Source of the DNA: Trametopsis cervina | Taxonomy: Eukaryota > Basidiomycota > Agaricomycetes > Polyporales > Irpicaceae | Assembly (NCBI GenBank): GCA_022385755.1 | Contig: MU278371.1 | Span: forward strand, 209,123-273,122 | Length of the DNA stretch: 64,000 nucleotides | Direction of reading: 5' to 3' | In this document: positions 10,946-22,699 of the stretch, piece after piece | Layout of the letters: each line of letters begins with the position of its first letter | How positions within the stretch are numbered: the first letter of the stretch is position 1 | Position numbers and translations under genes: made by a program | The notes under the pieces: generated by a model | Databases searched by the model: none | Told to the model about the DNA's origin: nothing | The model's input: only the letters and a program-made list of their open reading frames with translations

Positions 10946-12539
10946 CTGACTCACCCACTCGCTTCCCGCCTCTATGACCCGACCCGGTAGTCAAGTCACC
11001 GTTCAACGTTGACTCCTCCAACAGGACGAGCACCCTCCGATCGTGATCGCATCGAACACGACCGAAACCCACCCACCAGCACTTCACTCTCCCACACACT
11101 CGCCCCTCGCATCCGTAGAAATTGGAATTTCCTATGCGCCGGACGGTGCTTGAGCGCCGCGCTCCCCCGAACGCTTGGGACTCGGAGATGGCTCCCCGGC
11201 GTGGACGAAATGAGAACGAGAACGGGACGAACGCGTGTGTATGCAAAATGGGACACGTTTGCTGCGTTCGACTCGATTCGACTCGCGTCTGCCTGGCTAC
11301 CACGCGACCTCTTTGTGGTGGGCGCGTGGGACGCCGCGTCTCTTAGGAGACGACGCCGTCTTTCTCCTTCTCCCCTTCCTCCCATTCATTCATTCATACG
11401 CCTGAGGCGAGATTGTAAGATTATAATCGCGCTTGTTGTACACATGTCGTCCCTGATCTCTGTACTCGTTGCTCTCTCCATTTTCTCCCATCTACTTTTT
11501 CTTGTTTTCTACATCTTACTCCGTTACTCGTCCCACTTCATTTACTTCACGCAATTTGTCTTGTTCCTCGCAATTTCACTCTGCGCCGCCCTCGCATTTA
11601 TCATCACCATCTCCCCCGTCCTTGCATCTTTTCCCCCACGCTCTGTTCTTGCTCTTCCTCCCTACATACACATCCCACATCTGCCCAATATACATACAGC
11701 ACCCGGTCGCGACCGCCGTACGTTACACTTACCCAATCGCCATCGCTGCACGCCAGATCTTGACGTCTGAATCTCGAATTGTGTGTCGATGAAATCTATT
11801 GAGGTATATGAGCTGATCAGGCAGATCGCTGCCGAGGTTTTTTTCTCTCCCTGCGCGACGTTGTGTCTTGGAGACCTTGTTCTTCCGTTGGGATGATACG
11901 ACCTGAGAATTGTTTCTTGCGAGAAGTGTGCGTGTGTTTGTGTCGCGTTTCGCGTTACGGTAACAGCGTTTTACGTACGAATGGCTAATTGCATGGGAAG
12001 AGGATCGTGCGGAAGTTGTTCAGTCTGAAGAGATCGATCTGAGGTACGTCTCCGTTCGGAGGACGTGCAGTCGAAGCTATAATTACTTCACTCTTGACGC
12101 ATGCATAAGCACACAGAAAGCGTAACTACAGTACTGCACAAAGACGGGACTACGTGAATCCGAGCGACGAGCGTACATCATAACGTCTGTCAGACCACCA
12201 CCGAGGTGCCGGTTCGGAGAAATCTCAACGTCTCTCATATTGAGTGTCAGGACGTACCCAAGCAAGACGTAATACGCCCATTTGGCCCTACTTTGCGAAC
12301 CCCCGAAGTGCGAACTTCGGACACTGACGGATTGTGCAGCGATCGATCGTGTAGAATTCTCTGGTGGGATCCTATTGCGTGGCCATGGGTTACCTACGCC
12401 GCGGCGTCACGTATACGTAGTCTCGTACAGAACACCTCCTCGGAGCGCAGGTGACGAGTATATACTGTATACAGTACGTCTTTTGAATGTCATCTACGCG
12501 CGCGCCGAACACGATCATCGGAGGCTAGGTCACGAGTCT
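10946..12539. other. Non-coding stretch with a pyrimidine-rich section
   Basis: The section 11340-11760 is strongly C/T-rich on the plus strand and gives a long frame without a convincing start. It is more likely 3' flank or UTR of the serine-rich gene. From 11760 to 12540 nothing was recognised. Confidence 0.45.
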
Positions 12540-15186
12540 GGAGGTAAGGACACCGATTTCTGGGCTGACAGCTTGAATTGAGGGGTGTGAATTGCGTTCG
12601 ACGAACGAGGGGTGAGAGTGGGAGTGTGCGGGGATGTGGGGTAGGTGCAGGGAAGCAGTTGGTTTGATATCCCCGGAGAGCGGCACTGGCCTTTCTGGAA
12701 GGAGTGAAGGAGGGGAAGGACAGACGGGAGAGGTCTAGGCACACCAGCACACCACCGTGCGTGGTCACGCGAGCCGAGGAGTGTATTTCTGTGTGGGAGA
12801 GCAACGGGAGAAGGGTCAGGTGGGCGGTTCTGCGAGACGGGAGAGGGAGGGGAGGGGGTTCGTGATCGAGGATCCATAAAGTGCGTGGGATGTTGGGCTC
12901 GGTTCGTCCCTTCTGGAGAGGGAGTTACTGTAAATATAGTGTATCAACGCATAGTCAGCATCTCACAGTAACTTTGTATGCACGGAAGTGAGATGTGCGC
13001 TGTTCTGGGCGTAGCCGAGACACTGCCCGATGCGAGGACCTTCGTTGCCGACGAATATAGCTCTGTGGAGCCTGCCGAGCTAGAGGGGAATCGTCTAGGC
13101 GGTGGATATGGTTCGGAGTGGGACACATCTGTAGACCAGAATGGAGAGGGCCGCTGCGTGCTCATATGAGGATATGTCTAGGCCTTCATCCTATTGTTCT
13201 CGGGACTCGTTATAAAGAGAGCTGGAGCTAGGACAGAAAAGGAGAGTTATAGGGGTGAGACGCGTCAATGTGCAGGGTCTCGGCGTGCAAGACAATTACT
13301 TACTCGCTTCAGGGAATAGCGCTGCACTGTCACTGCGGGTGTACGATTGCGCACGAAATGTCGCAGCGAACGACGTTTCGCTCCGAACGGAGTAAGCAAC
13401 TAGAATCCGCTGTGCGAGCCTGGGATGTGATTGATCTGCAATCATTGGGAGGGGGCGTCCTATTATTCAGATCCTGAAAAGTTCGGGATATCTCGTCCAC
13501 TGATGGGCAATCAATGTGAAGCCTCACTATCCGAGGTATTCGAAGGATATTCGAAGGATATTCAGCCCGGAAGCGCTGGCAAGAGGCAAGGAAGTTGATG
13601 GGCAATCAACGTGAAGCCTCGAGTGGTATTTGGGTCCTGAAATACTCTAGAGTATGCGTTCCTCGGAGGCACCGCACGAGCGAGCCGGGTCTGAATAGTC
13701 TCGAAGAATAGCACGAATCAGAGCATATTCAGAGGTCGACCTTCAGAGTGATTGCACATCAGTCTAGTGCAGGAGGGACACGGCATAAGGGAGCAGAAAC
13801 ATACGACATAAACACAGAAGTTGAGAGTATTCGGAGCTGAATGTCCTCTGAAAAGGAGTCTTTTCAGAGGTTATTCGGAGGGAAGTGTTTAGAATGATTG
13901 CCCCTCATCCACAAGCTCGAGTCGTTCAGCTATTCAGATCTGAATAGCCTCGGAATTGACAGCATTTCAGAGCATATTCGGAGGCTGACCTTTACTATGA
14001 TTGCACATCAGTTTCTGGAGGAACGCGATCTGCGGAAGCAAAAACCCACAACCAACTTCAAGATGAGGCGATCGAGACTACAGTATTCATCGCTGAATAT
14101 CCTCCGAAAAGCCGTACTTTCAGAGACTATTCGGAGGGCGTGTCTTACATTGATTGCCTATCATCGGCAGGTTCGAGTGGTTCGGATATCCAGGTCTGAG
14201 TAGTCTCGGAAAACAGCACAATTCGGAGCACTCTCTGAGGGGGACCTTCCACGCAGTGATTGCGCATCAGTCTCGTGAGTAACACGATCTGAAGGAAAAC
14301 GCACGGTACAGGCACAGGGGTTACGCTTATTCGGAGCAGAATACCCTCTGAGTAGCCATGTATTTGGAGGTTGAGTTCTGCCAATGATTGCCCATCATTC
14401 ACAGTTCCGCGTCGTTCAAATATCCGGATCTGAATAGTCTCGGAAAACAGCACAATTCAGAGCATATTCGGAGGGCTCGCTTTACTGTGATTGCACATCA
14501 GTCTCATGCGCGAGGAAAGAGAACTGAAGAAAGCAAAAACGTACAGTCAATGAAGCTACTCGGAGCTGAACGTCTTGCGAAACGCAGACCTTACTCATAA
14601 GCCTGGTGCTTGTCCATCCTTGATACCCAGAATGAGTCCTGAACGTTCAGGACTTGTTCAGGGCGTTCAGGGATGCTGAACACTTGGGTTGCTTGCACGC
14701 GAGCCTCGTGCGTGGGGAACACAATCTGTGGTGGTCTCAAGGCAACGGCCGATCCCGGTGCTCCTGTCTGTTCTGACAATCCCGTTTAGGAAAGAATGAT
14801 GGCGCAGAATGTCGTCCTTGCAGACGTTTTCAGGGAGGCTTCACAATGATTGCCCATCAATTATGTGCGCGTCTCGTAACCAGCCTCCTGCAATTTCTCT
14901 TTTAGGGAGAGTGATGGCACAGGGAGGCCTCACAGTGATTGCATCAATCCTATGCAGGAACTGCACAATTGATGGGCAATCATTCTGAAGCTCAACCTCA
15001 GGGAATGTTGCCTTTTCCGACAATATTCAGGCCTGAATGGAGTTCGCCCAAATTTCTCGTCCTCTCTGCTGCTGTTCGCTTCTCGAGTCGCTTGCGGCTT
15101 CATCTTCTCTTTGTCTCGTACCAGATGCTCTTCTATGACACCTGCAGAGACACATTTTGGAGGGCAGAGATCGCAGATATCAACAC
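12540..15186. repeat. Higher-order repeat, copy 1
   Basis: This 2.6-kb block is repeated at 15187-17420 in the same order. It opens with a roughly 700-base leader (caccgatttctg near 12550, gttactgtaaatatagtgta near 12924, ggtggatatggttcgga near 13100). It continues into three to four tandem units of about 230 bases (about 13680-14600) that share palindromic cores and the box TGATTGCCCATCA. It ends with a palindrome (14635-14654) and a cacaatctgtgg block. It is non-coding and no transposase was seen. Confidence 0.8.
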
Positions 15187-17420
15187 AACATGGACGAGGG
15201 CACCGATTTCTGACGGCTCAGATTGAGTTTGACGAACGAGGAGTGTGCGGTGTGGGGTATGTAAAGGAGAAGGGCGGTAAAATGTCCCCGGAGAGCGGGA
15301 TTGGTGTTTCTGGAAGGAGTCTAGGCAGACCGTGCGTGAACAACCGAATGGTAGAGTAAGCGGCGGAAAGGTCAGGTGAGCGGCTCTGCAAGACGAGCGA
15401 AGGACGGGAGAGGGAGGGGGAGGTTCGTGATCGAGGATCTACAGGTGCGTGGGGTCGCGCTCGTCAGCTCGTTCCTTCAGGAGAGGAGGTTACTGTAAAT
15501 ATAGTGTATCAATGCATATTCAGCATCTCATGAGTGTGACTCTATACGCACGGAAGTGAGATGTACGCACTGCATGTACTGTTCTGGACCTAGCCAAGAT
15601 ACTGCCCAATGTGAAGGCGACGTTCGTTGCCGACAGATATAGCTCGGCGGGGGTTGCTCAGTGGGGTGCGCCTAGGCTGTGGATATGGTTCGGAGTTTAA
15701 CACATCTGCAGACCAGAAATACAAAACGCGCAGAGGACTAGAGCTGTAGTGCTGGACCCAAAAGAAGTGTGTTGAGTGTGTGATACGTTAATATGCAGAG
15801 TCTCGGCGTGCAGGACAATGACCTACTGTCGTCGCGTTTGCCGTCGTTGCGGGCACGCGTATGCAATTGCGCAGGAACTGTCGTAGTGGCTGACGTCCTA
15901 CTGCCATCAGACCAGGCAGCTTTGTGAGGCGTGCTCTGGATACTTAAGCTCCTGCTGTGCGAGTCTCAGGATTAGGGGGGCACGCCGGTTCTTCGGGTCC
16001 TGAAAGAGTGTATCGTCGACTGATGGGCAATCAAGGTGAAGCCTCACTGTCTGGATAAACCCAGGATATTCGAAGGATACCTGGCCCGGAAGCGCTGGGA
16101 AGAGAAGAGACAGAGAAATTGATGGGCTATCACTGTGAAGCCTCGAGTGGTATTTGGGTCTTGAAATACTCTGAAGAATGCGCTGCGCGGGATGCTCGAC
16201 TGGTCCGGTCTGAATAGTCTCGGAGAATAGCACGATTCAGAGCATATTCGGAGGTTGACCTTCAGAGTGATTGTGCATCAGTTCCGTGCATGAGGAGCAC
16301 GGCCCAAGGGAGCACAAACATACAGCAGAAACACCGATGTTGAGACTATTCGGAGCTGGACATGCTCTGAAAAGGTGTCTTTTCAGAAGTTATTCGGAGG
16401 AAGGGGGTTGTAATGATTGCCCTCACCCACAAGCTCGAGTCGTTGAACTATTCGGATCTGAATAGCCTCAAAGAACATAGGAATTCAGAGCATATTCGGA
16501 GGCTGACCTTTTACTGTGATTGCACATCAGCTTTGCGAGGAACGCGATCTACGGGAGGAAACCCTACCGCCAATTTCAAGATAAAGTGACTGGGCCTACA
16601 GTATTCATCGCTGAATATCTTCCGAAAAGCAAGATGTATCTTAGTGTGATTGCCCATCATTCATGAGTTGCCATTGGACTATGCAGCTCCGAAAAGTCTC
16701 GGAGGATAGTACAATTCAGAGCATTATCTGAGGGGGACCTTCCGGGTGATTGCGCATCAGTCTCATGAAGAACAGAACCTGGAGAAAAACGCACAGCACA
16801 GACATAGGCGTCGAGCTCATTCGGAGCAGAATATCCTCAGAAAAGCTACGTATTTGGAGGCTGAGTTCTGACATTGATTGCCCATCATTCACAGTTCTGT
16901 CTCGGGAAACAGCACAATTCAGAGCATTTTCGGAGGGCTCGCTTTACTGTGATTGCACATCAGTCTCGTACACGAGGAAAGTCAATCGAAGAAAGCAAAA
17001 AGTACAGCCAATGAAGCTACTCGGAGCTGAACGTCTTGCGGAACGCTGCGTTTTCAGACCTTACTCGTAAGCCTGGCGTTTGTCCATCCTTAATGCCCAG
17101 AACGAGTCCTGAACGTTCAGGACTCGTTCAGGGCGTTCTAGGATGCTAAACACTTAGATTGCTTGTACGCCAGCCTCGTGCATGGGGAACACAATCTGTG
17201 GTAGTCGCAAGGCAGCGGCCGATCCCGGGGCTCCCGTCTGTTCTGGCAGAGGCTTCACAATGATTGCCCATCATTTCTGTGCTCCTGCCTTTTCTGGCAA
17301 TCTTCCTTTCAAGATGATGGCACAGGGCCTCACAGTGATTGCATCAATTCTGTAGACGTACCCCGCGTACATCATTGATGGGCAATCACTCTAAAGCGCA
17401 AGCCAGGAAAGGTACCAGCG
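15187..17420. repeat. Higher-order repeat, copy 2
   Basis: This is a second direct copy of the 12540-15186 block, diverged and about 0.3 kb shorter. Matching landmarks are caccgatttctg near 15200, gttactgtaaatatagtgta near 15490, gatgggcaatca near 16021, the 230-base units (about 16200-17070), and the palindrome at 17100-17129. Confidence 0.8.
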
Positions 17421-18045
17421 TCCGAGTGGGAGAGTTAACGAGGGAGGGCTCAGGTGAGCGGTTTAATTGGCATGACGGTGGTTAGTAGCCTGCGCACAGC
17501 CAATATTGCACAAAACTTAGGTCTCCGCTATTGAACTGGTCTGCAGTCATAGGGAAGAGTCGTCCTGTTATTCAGATATGATAGGCTCGTCCGCTGACAG
17601 ACAATCAATGCGGAGACTCCAGTGCGAAAAGACTCGGAATATATCGACTTTTAGAGGGGGCCTGAGTCGGGAGCAGCGGGAAAGACGTAGAGAATCTGAT
17701 CACCTATCAATGTGAAGACTCTAGATGTATTTGAGTCTTGTCTGAATAGTCTCAGAGGGCTAACTTTTAATGTGGTTGCACATCAGTGTCATGCGAGGAA
17801 TGCGGTCTAAGGAAAGAACGTACAGCACAGATATAGAGGTGATGACTATTTGGACGTGAATACCCTCTGAAAAGCGACGATCTCAGACTTAATTCTTGAA
17901 GTGCGTCGTTACGTTGATTGTCTATCGGTATTGCGCGTAACGGGATTCAAGGCATTAGAAATCTGTGCTCGACAGGTGGAGTCCGTTCCTATTCAGGTCT
18001 GAATGGCGTCTGAGCTTGGGCCTTCAGAATGATTGCCAATCAATG
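17421..18045. repeat. Higher-order repeat, truncated third copy
   Basis: Degenerate pieces appear in the same order as in copies 1 and 2. These are a caggtgagcggttt block near 17450, gtcctgttattcagat near 17570, and gacagacaatcaatg near 17597. A 230-base-type unit at about 17740-17915 and tattcaggtctgaatgg near 17992 follow. Large parts are missing. Confidence 0.6.
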
Positions 18046-19648
18046 CTGCACGTGGCGTTTGGAGTTGATCCAGGCTTGTCTCTCGCTGTTGCCGCCCATC
18101 ACTCCCTCCCTCGCATGAATCACTGTACTCTGAGCCAGCACTCCCTGTAATCGCGGATTTCTGGGGCAGAAGTTATAGCAATACAGTTCTACGTAAGGAC
18201 ACCTAGTGGTGTGCAAGAATCAATGCGCGTACGGCCTTCAGCATCATTCCTACACGTTATGTCAACGCTTGCGCACCAAGAAACAGTAACGGCAACACAT
18301 TCAAGTAACGTTCCCCAGAAACTTCCATCTGCCATTGTACTACTGTAAGTTATGACTAGGCGTCGAGGATATGCGCTCTCACAGGTGTATGTGAGCATAA
18401 GGTTCTCACCGGCACAACTCATGTACGGCGCTGTACCTATCGCATTTCATGACACCTACACAAATGGGCTCGGAATGTCATCGTATTTCGTCAGCCAGCG
18501 CCGGAGGACACACCCGTGAGATGTTCTCTGACACGGCAAGATGCATTCTGCACTGCATCGTAGGTTCTCTCTGCATTACGTGACGCCGAACAAAAATACT
18601 TTACCGGGCATGCATCTTTGCATTGCCAGCAGCTCTCAAGCTGTGCCGTGCCACGGTGCCGCTCCTATGTGCCGTGTGATTTGACGAGTGGCTATTTAGG
18701 AACAGCTATGGGTCCGACTTTCCGTTACAACGACCAATGAGATGCCATCGTCGTACCGAATCCTGCAAACTGCTTGCGATAATCAAGACGCGATGTTAAG
18801 CATGCTGTCGCACCAGTAATGTATGTGGTTTCCCGCTAGCTCCTCTTCTCGAAGCTGATATTTTGTTTGCTTAGACACACTGCGACGAAGGTCTCTCGTC
18901 TTCGGTGATCACGCCATCTTCCAAACCTTGATTCTGCATCATGATGAGTTGTCTTCCACCTATTCTTTGACGGAACGAAGCCTCAAGTGGCTGTATTTGG
19001 TCCCCAGATGTTCATCTGCTCAGCTGAACTTCCATTCTGACCAATGTCTGTTATATTCTCTCTTTGGATTCAGGCCTGGCGCCACGTCGGTGCCGATAGC
19101 GGGCCTGAAACAGATCACCTGTGAACTCCAACCAGGAAAAACTGGAGATGGCGGAATCGCAGTCCATTGTTCATGTCCCTTTTGCTTCGCTTCCTCTCCA
19201 TGATTCTACTGACAACATTGATAGATCGGACCAGTAAAACCTTTCCGCCACAGTAATGAAGATGACACCGTGGAGTCCGGTAATAAACCTCCCGACGACG
19301 GTTTCAACCGAATGTGGTGCTTGAGAGATACTTCTCCAAAATTGACGGACCGCTGGCACAGTCTGTTTGCAGCAAGTATAATATGATGCGACCAAGGATA
19401 GGCGGTAAAACCGCACATCAGCGTGCCATGGTCATATCATCAACCCAACAAGATGGCAGTCACACCACGGAGATCTGGATGTGCTACAGGCCGGAAGAAG
19501 TCAGCTTTGTGGCCAACGCCCACATGAATTGGATCTGATCAGGTTCGCGCGGTCACAAATCAACGCTGATAGATACAGTGACGCACCTAGTCAGTCTGGT
19601 CTGGTAGCATGCACACATGGCGGCGTTATGCGAACATCTATGTGCCGA
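18046..19648. other. Intergenic, nothing recognised
   Basis: About 1.6 kb with only short frames and no domain, RNA gene or clear repeat. It ends at the promoter of the seven-helix protein. Confidence 0.5.
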
Positions 19649-19655
19649 TATAAAT
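19649..19655 (+). promoter_or_regulatory. TATA-like box of the seven-helix membrane protein gene
   Basis: TATAAAT lies 71 bases before the ATG at 19727. Confidence 0.45.
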
Positions 19656-19726
19656 CCTCTGCGTCTTATGCGGAGCAGCGTGTGCAACTCCCCCATCGAC
19701 AGCACGCCCAGTGCAGGCGAGCAGCC

Positions 19727-21253
19727 ATGGGCAGCATCATTCCCCTCGACAAGGCCTACCTCTCTGCCATATGGCTCGAAACGCTATTCTATGGTACGTA
19801 CCCCGATTGTCACCAAGGACACAAATCCGACGCTGATCGGCTCCGACGCAATATTATGTGCAGGTATGAACTTCGTCTTGTTCCTCGGCTGCGTCACTAC
19901 GCTCACCATACGGCGCCGAACACCGACTGTGAACAAGCTGCTATTGAGTATCGCACTTGCCATGTTTACGTTCTCGACCGCCCATGTCTCCCTGGGCTTT
20001 CAGCGACTGATCGAGGGCTTCATCACCCGCCGAGACCGACCTGGAGGACCCGGCGCATTCTTCTCAGACGTGTCTATCCCGGGTAACGTCGTCAAGGTCT
20101 GCATACATACTGTGAACGTGCGTACGGATCCTGTGGCGGCTGGTATCATATTTTTGACTTTGATTGACACGCCTTACCCCGTCTAGTCCATTATCGGCGA
20201 CAGCGTTGTTGTATGTCGAGTTTTATCAATCCTCACCGTAGGGAAAATTCGCGTTAAACATGACATGTGGCAGGTCTGGCGGTGTTACCTTGTGTGGGCG
20301 AAAGACTGGAAGATGTGCGTAGTGCCGATCGCGCTCGTTTGCGCATCCGCAGGTAAACGTACTTTCATGCAGAATATTCATACTGCTACTCATCCAGCCG
20401 TTCATTTGGTTTGATGCAGTCTGTGGCTTTGCACAAACTTTCTACTTTGCGCGCACGAAGGCACAGAGCGCGTTCGCACACACCCTACAGATATGGAACG
20501 GGTCCTTGTTCGGCATGTCACTCGCCACGAACGTAATCGTCACTGTCCTCATCGCCCTCCGCGTATGGTGCGTGTCTGCTTCCCCACAACCCCGAGTGTG
20601 GCTGACTTGCGGCCCCACTGATGCTTGATTATCTGTCACTCGTCATAATCTTCTTTGATCGCTGCACACATGTACCTGGTTCTGGCAGGCACATGCTGCG
20701 TATGCACGGCAACACCACGAGACAGTTCCGGTACTGGCGCATTCTCCTCATCATCATCGAGTCCGGCATGGTGTACTCCCTTGCGCTCATTTGCGAGATT
20801 ACGCTCTACTTCCTCGACTCCAATGCGTTCTACATTGTGTATGATCCCATCGCCCAACTCACGGTGCGTAATCCGTTCTCACACCTTTCATCCAAATTCT
20901 CTCAAGCCTATATCCACAAGTGATCGACTGTCCGACCGAACTGACAGTTGTTATTCCTTCAGGCAATAGTACCCACGTTAATCATCATTATCGCCGCCCT
21001 CCAACTGGCTACGAATGACGTGCACTCCCGCATCACGAGGAGCAAGGGATCCAAGGTCGTCCGCCTCGCGCCCGGGCCCCCGTCAGACGACACATCGCAG
21101 TCCGAGCTCGCGAGCATGCATTTTGCGCCGCGGCGCAGCATAATCCCCCTGAGTAGCCTCGGCACAGAGCAAGTGAAGTCGACGTTCTCGTCTCCGCTTG
21201 CATCGGTCCGCTTCGAGAAGCCAACGTTCGACGGCGTGATAGATGTAGCGTGA
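19727..21253 (+). CDS. Seven-helix integral membrane protein of a basidiomycete-type family
   Basis: Seven exons (19727-19793, 19864-20117, 20187-20210, 20274-20352, 20420-20567, 20689-20863, 20963-21253) join into 345 residues with about seven hydrophobic helices. Helix 1 is at AGMNFVLFLGCVTTLTI. A loop with FSTAHVSLGFQRLIEGFI follows, then SIIGDSVVVWRCYLVWAKDW, VVPIALVCASAVCGF, SLATNVIVTVLIALRVW, ILLIIIESGMVYSLALICEI and AIVPTLIIIIAALQLA. The C-tail of about 85 residues is cytosolic-looking, Ser-rich and polar. From general knowledge of mushroom genomes, this architecture (a GD.VV.WRC..VW motif and a WRILLIIIESGMVY helix) belongs to a large expanded family of unknown function. A receptor-like role is only a guess. 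Exon 3 is just 24 bases. All junctions keep frame and use GT-AG. Confidence 0.85.
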
Positions 21254-21956
21254 TTAGGATGAGAATTGCTGTGTGTATGTATCCTCACTTATAGTCATAT
21301 CGGCGTTGATGTATTGTAGTCCGGCGCATTGTATTGTATTCCGTATCCTCGTATGTTTATGACATAGAACCACACTCGCCCCGGAAAGCTATGGCTGACT
21401 CAGTTTTCGGTAACAGTGACCTGCCAATTATGCACATAAGGGGACCAATTTCAAGCAAGTATGGGGGAATTCATATTGAGGCGCTGCTGTTAATAATACT
21501 GACAGCCAGCGCAACATGCCGCACAGGCTGTCGCGACGGCTGGCGGTATATCAGCACCGTGTCCATAACGTATATGTATATGTCATATGTGGATATCTGC
21601 CAATGAAGATAAGCACTGCAATCACTGCTATACTCGGAATACAAGGTCGTACCGCACTTGCAGTCGTGTCCTTTCTTATGCAAGAGATTCGTCACCGGCA
21701 CAAACCGATGGCGAGAAAGAAGCTGACAACGATAACAGCGGGCTATTCGGGCGCAAAGTCATAGATCTAACTTGGCTATTGTCTAGGTCTCACGTAACGC
21801 TGCTGTTGACAGTGAAGTACTTTAAGATTCTGCCCCACTCCAAAAATATGTACAAGTACAATGGGCTGATCGTAATAATAACGTTGCAACGAGTCAAAGC
21901 AGACCCACAAAAATCTGAGAGCAAAAGCCTATAGGTAACATTGCGTGACATTTTTC
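21254..21956. other. Intergenic, nothing recognised
   Basis: This is the 3' flank shared by the convergent membrane-protein gene and the small minus-strand gene. It is AT-richer than its surroundings, with only short frames. Confidence 0.5.
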
Positions 21957-22583
21957 TCAGGGTGTATCACAAGCAGTCGTCCCCGACAGCGCAGGAGAAG
22001 ACCCACGCGACGCGCGAACGCTACACGTTCGCACCTCCTCATCTTCTGTGGTTGTGGAATGCACATTGGCATGGGTCCCACCAGCCTCTCCAAAATTCCT
22101 CGCCTCCCGGGTATCTTGCAAAGGGGGGTTTGTAGCCTGGGCTCCCACACCAGCGTACGCTGACCTGACCTGTCGCATTGGGTACGGATGAACCAGGTGG
22201 TAGCGCTGGGATGTGGCGGGGGCGATAGAACGAGGAGGATGATAATATGCGTCTATGGTAATCTGTGATCAATCTCCTCAGGGCCGGATGTAATGAGAGG
22301 AGCACGTACTCATTGGGTTAGCGGGCATGATCCTACGGGGGTCATATCCCGTTCTTGCATCTATGATGCGGTCGCGCACATGCACGATAGCGGTGCGCTG
22401 TTGCACAAAAATTGGGCGCCGCGCTTTCTGGATCAGAGCTTCGAGTGTTCGGCATGCAGACGGGGATGCCTGCGCGAGGCGACGCAGCTCGGCTAGTAAG
22501 TGTCCGTCGATACCGAGTTCGAGGGCCTCGCTACGGAGCGCTAGAGTGGACAGATCCTCGACGTAAGGTGGGGGAGCATCCAT
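21957..22583 (-). CDS. Small protein of unknown function, two exons
   Basis: Exons 22583-22310 and 22252-21957 give 189 residues. The 57-base intron has a GTACGT donor and an ATAG acceptor. Exon 1 (MDAPPPYVEDLSTLALRSEA, then LELGIDGHLLAELRRLAQAS and VQQRTAIVHVRDRIIDARTG) looks like a helical, possibly conserved domain with a PPPY start. Exon 2 is proline-, alanine- and threonine-rich and probably disordered. There is no signal peptide or membrane helix. The two frames, each open on its own and joined by good splice sites, argue for a real gene. No family was recognised. A TATA-like element lies about 110 bases upstream. Confidence 0.55.
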
Positions 22584-22692
22584 TATAGTAGATAAGATGG
22601 TTTGAGTGGATGGAAATCGAGTGTCGCTGTATGCAAAGGAGGTGATAGCTGCAAAGGAGTTAGCAAGGACTGCATCGTCCGGACAACTTGAC

Positions 22693-22699
22693 TCTTATA
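22693..22699 (-). promoter_or_regulatory. TATA-like box of the small unknown gene
   Basis: On the minus strand the sequence reads GTATAAGAG, about 110 bases before the ATG at 22583. Confidence 0.35.

Noticed and set aside
11009..11770. Long plus-strand frame (253 residues) after the serine-rich gene
   Set aside because: It lacks an ATG at its start and runs through a C/T-rich tract. The hydrophobic part comes from pyrimidine-rich codons and has no family pattern.
13500..17400. Idea that the repeated dyad is a mating-type homeodomain operator
   Set aside because: The box does not match the GATG-N9-ACA type operator known for such heterodimers, and no mating-type gene lies in the window. Only a generic dyad can be claimed.
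13500..17400. CRISPR-like array
   Set aside because: The repeats are diverged, spacing is irregular, no cas genes are present and the genome is eukaryotic.
18928..19203. Plus-strand frame of 91 residues
   Set aside because: There is no motif, splice context or promoter. Similar random frames occur on the other strand.
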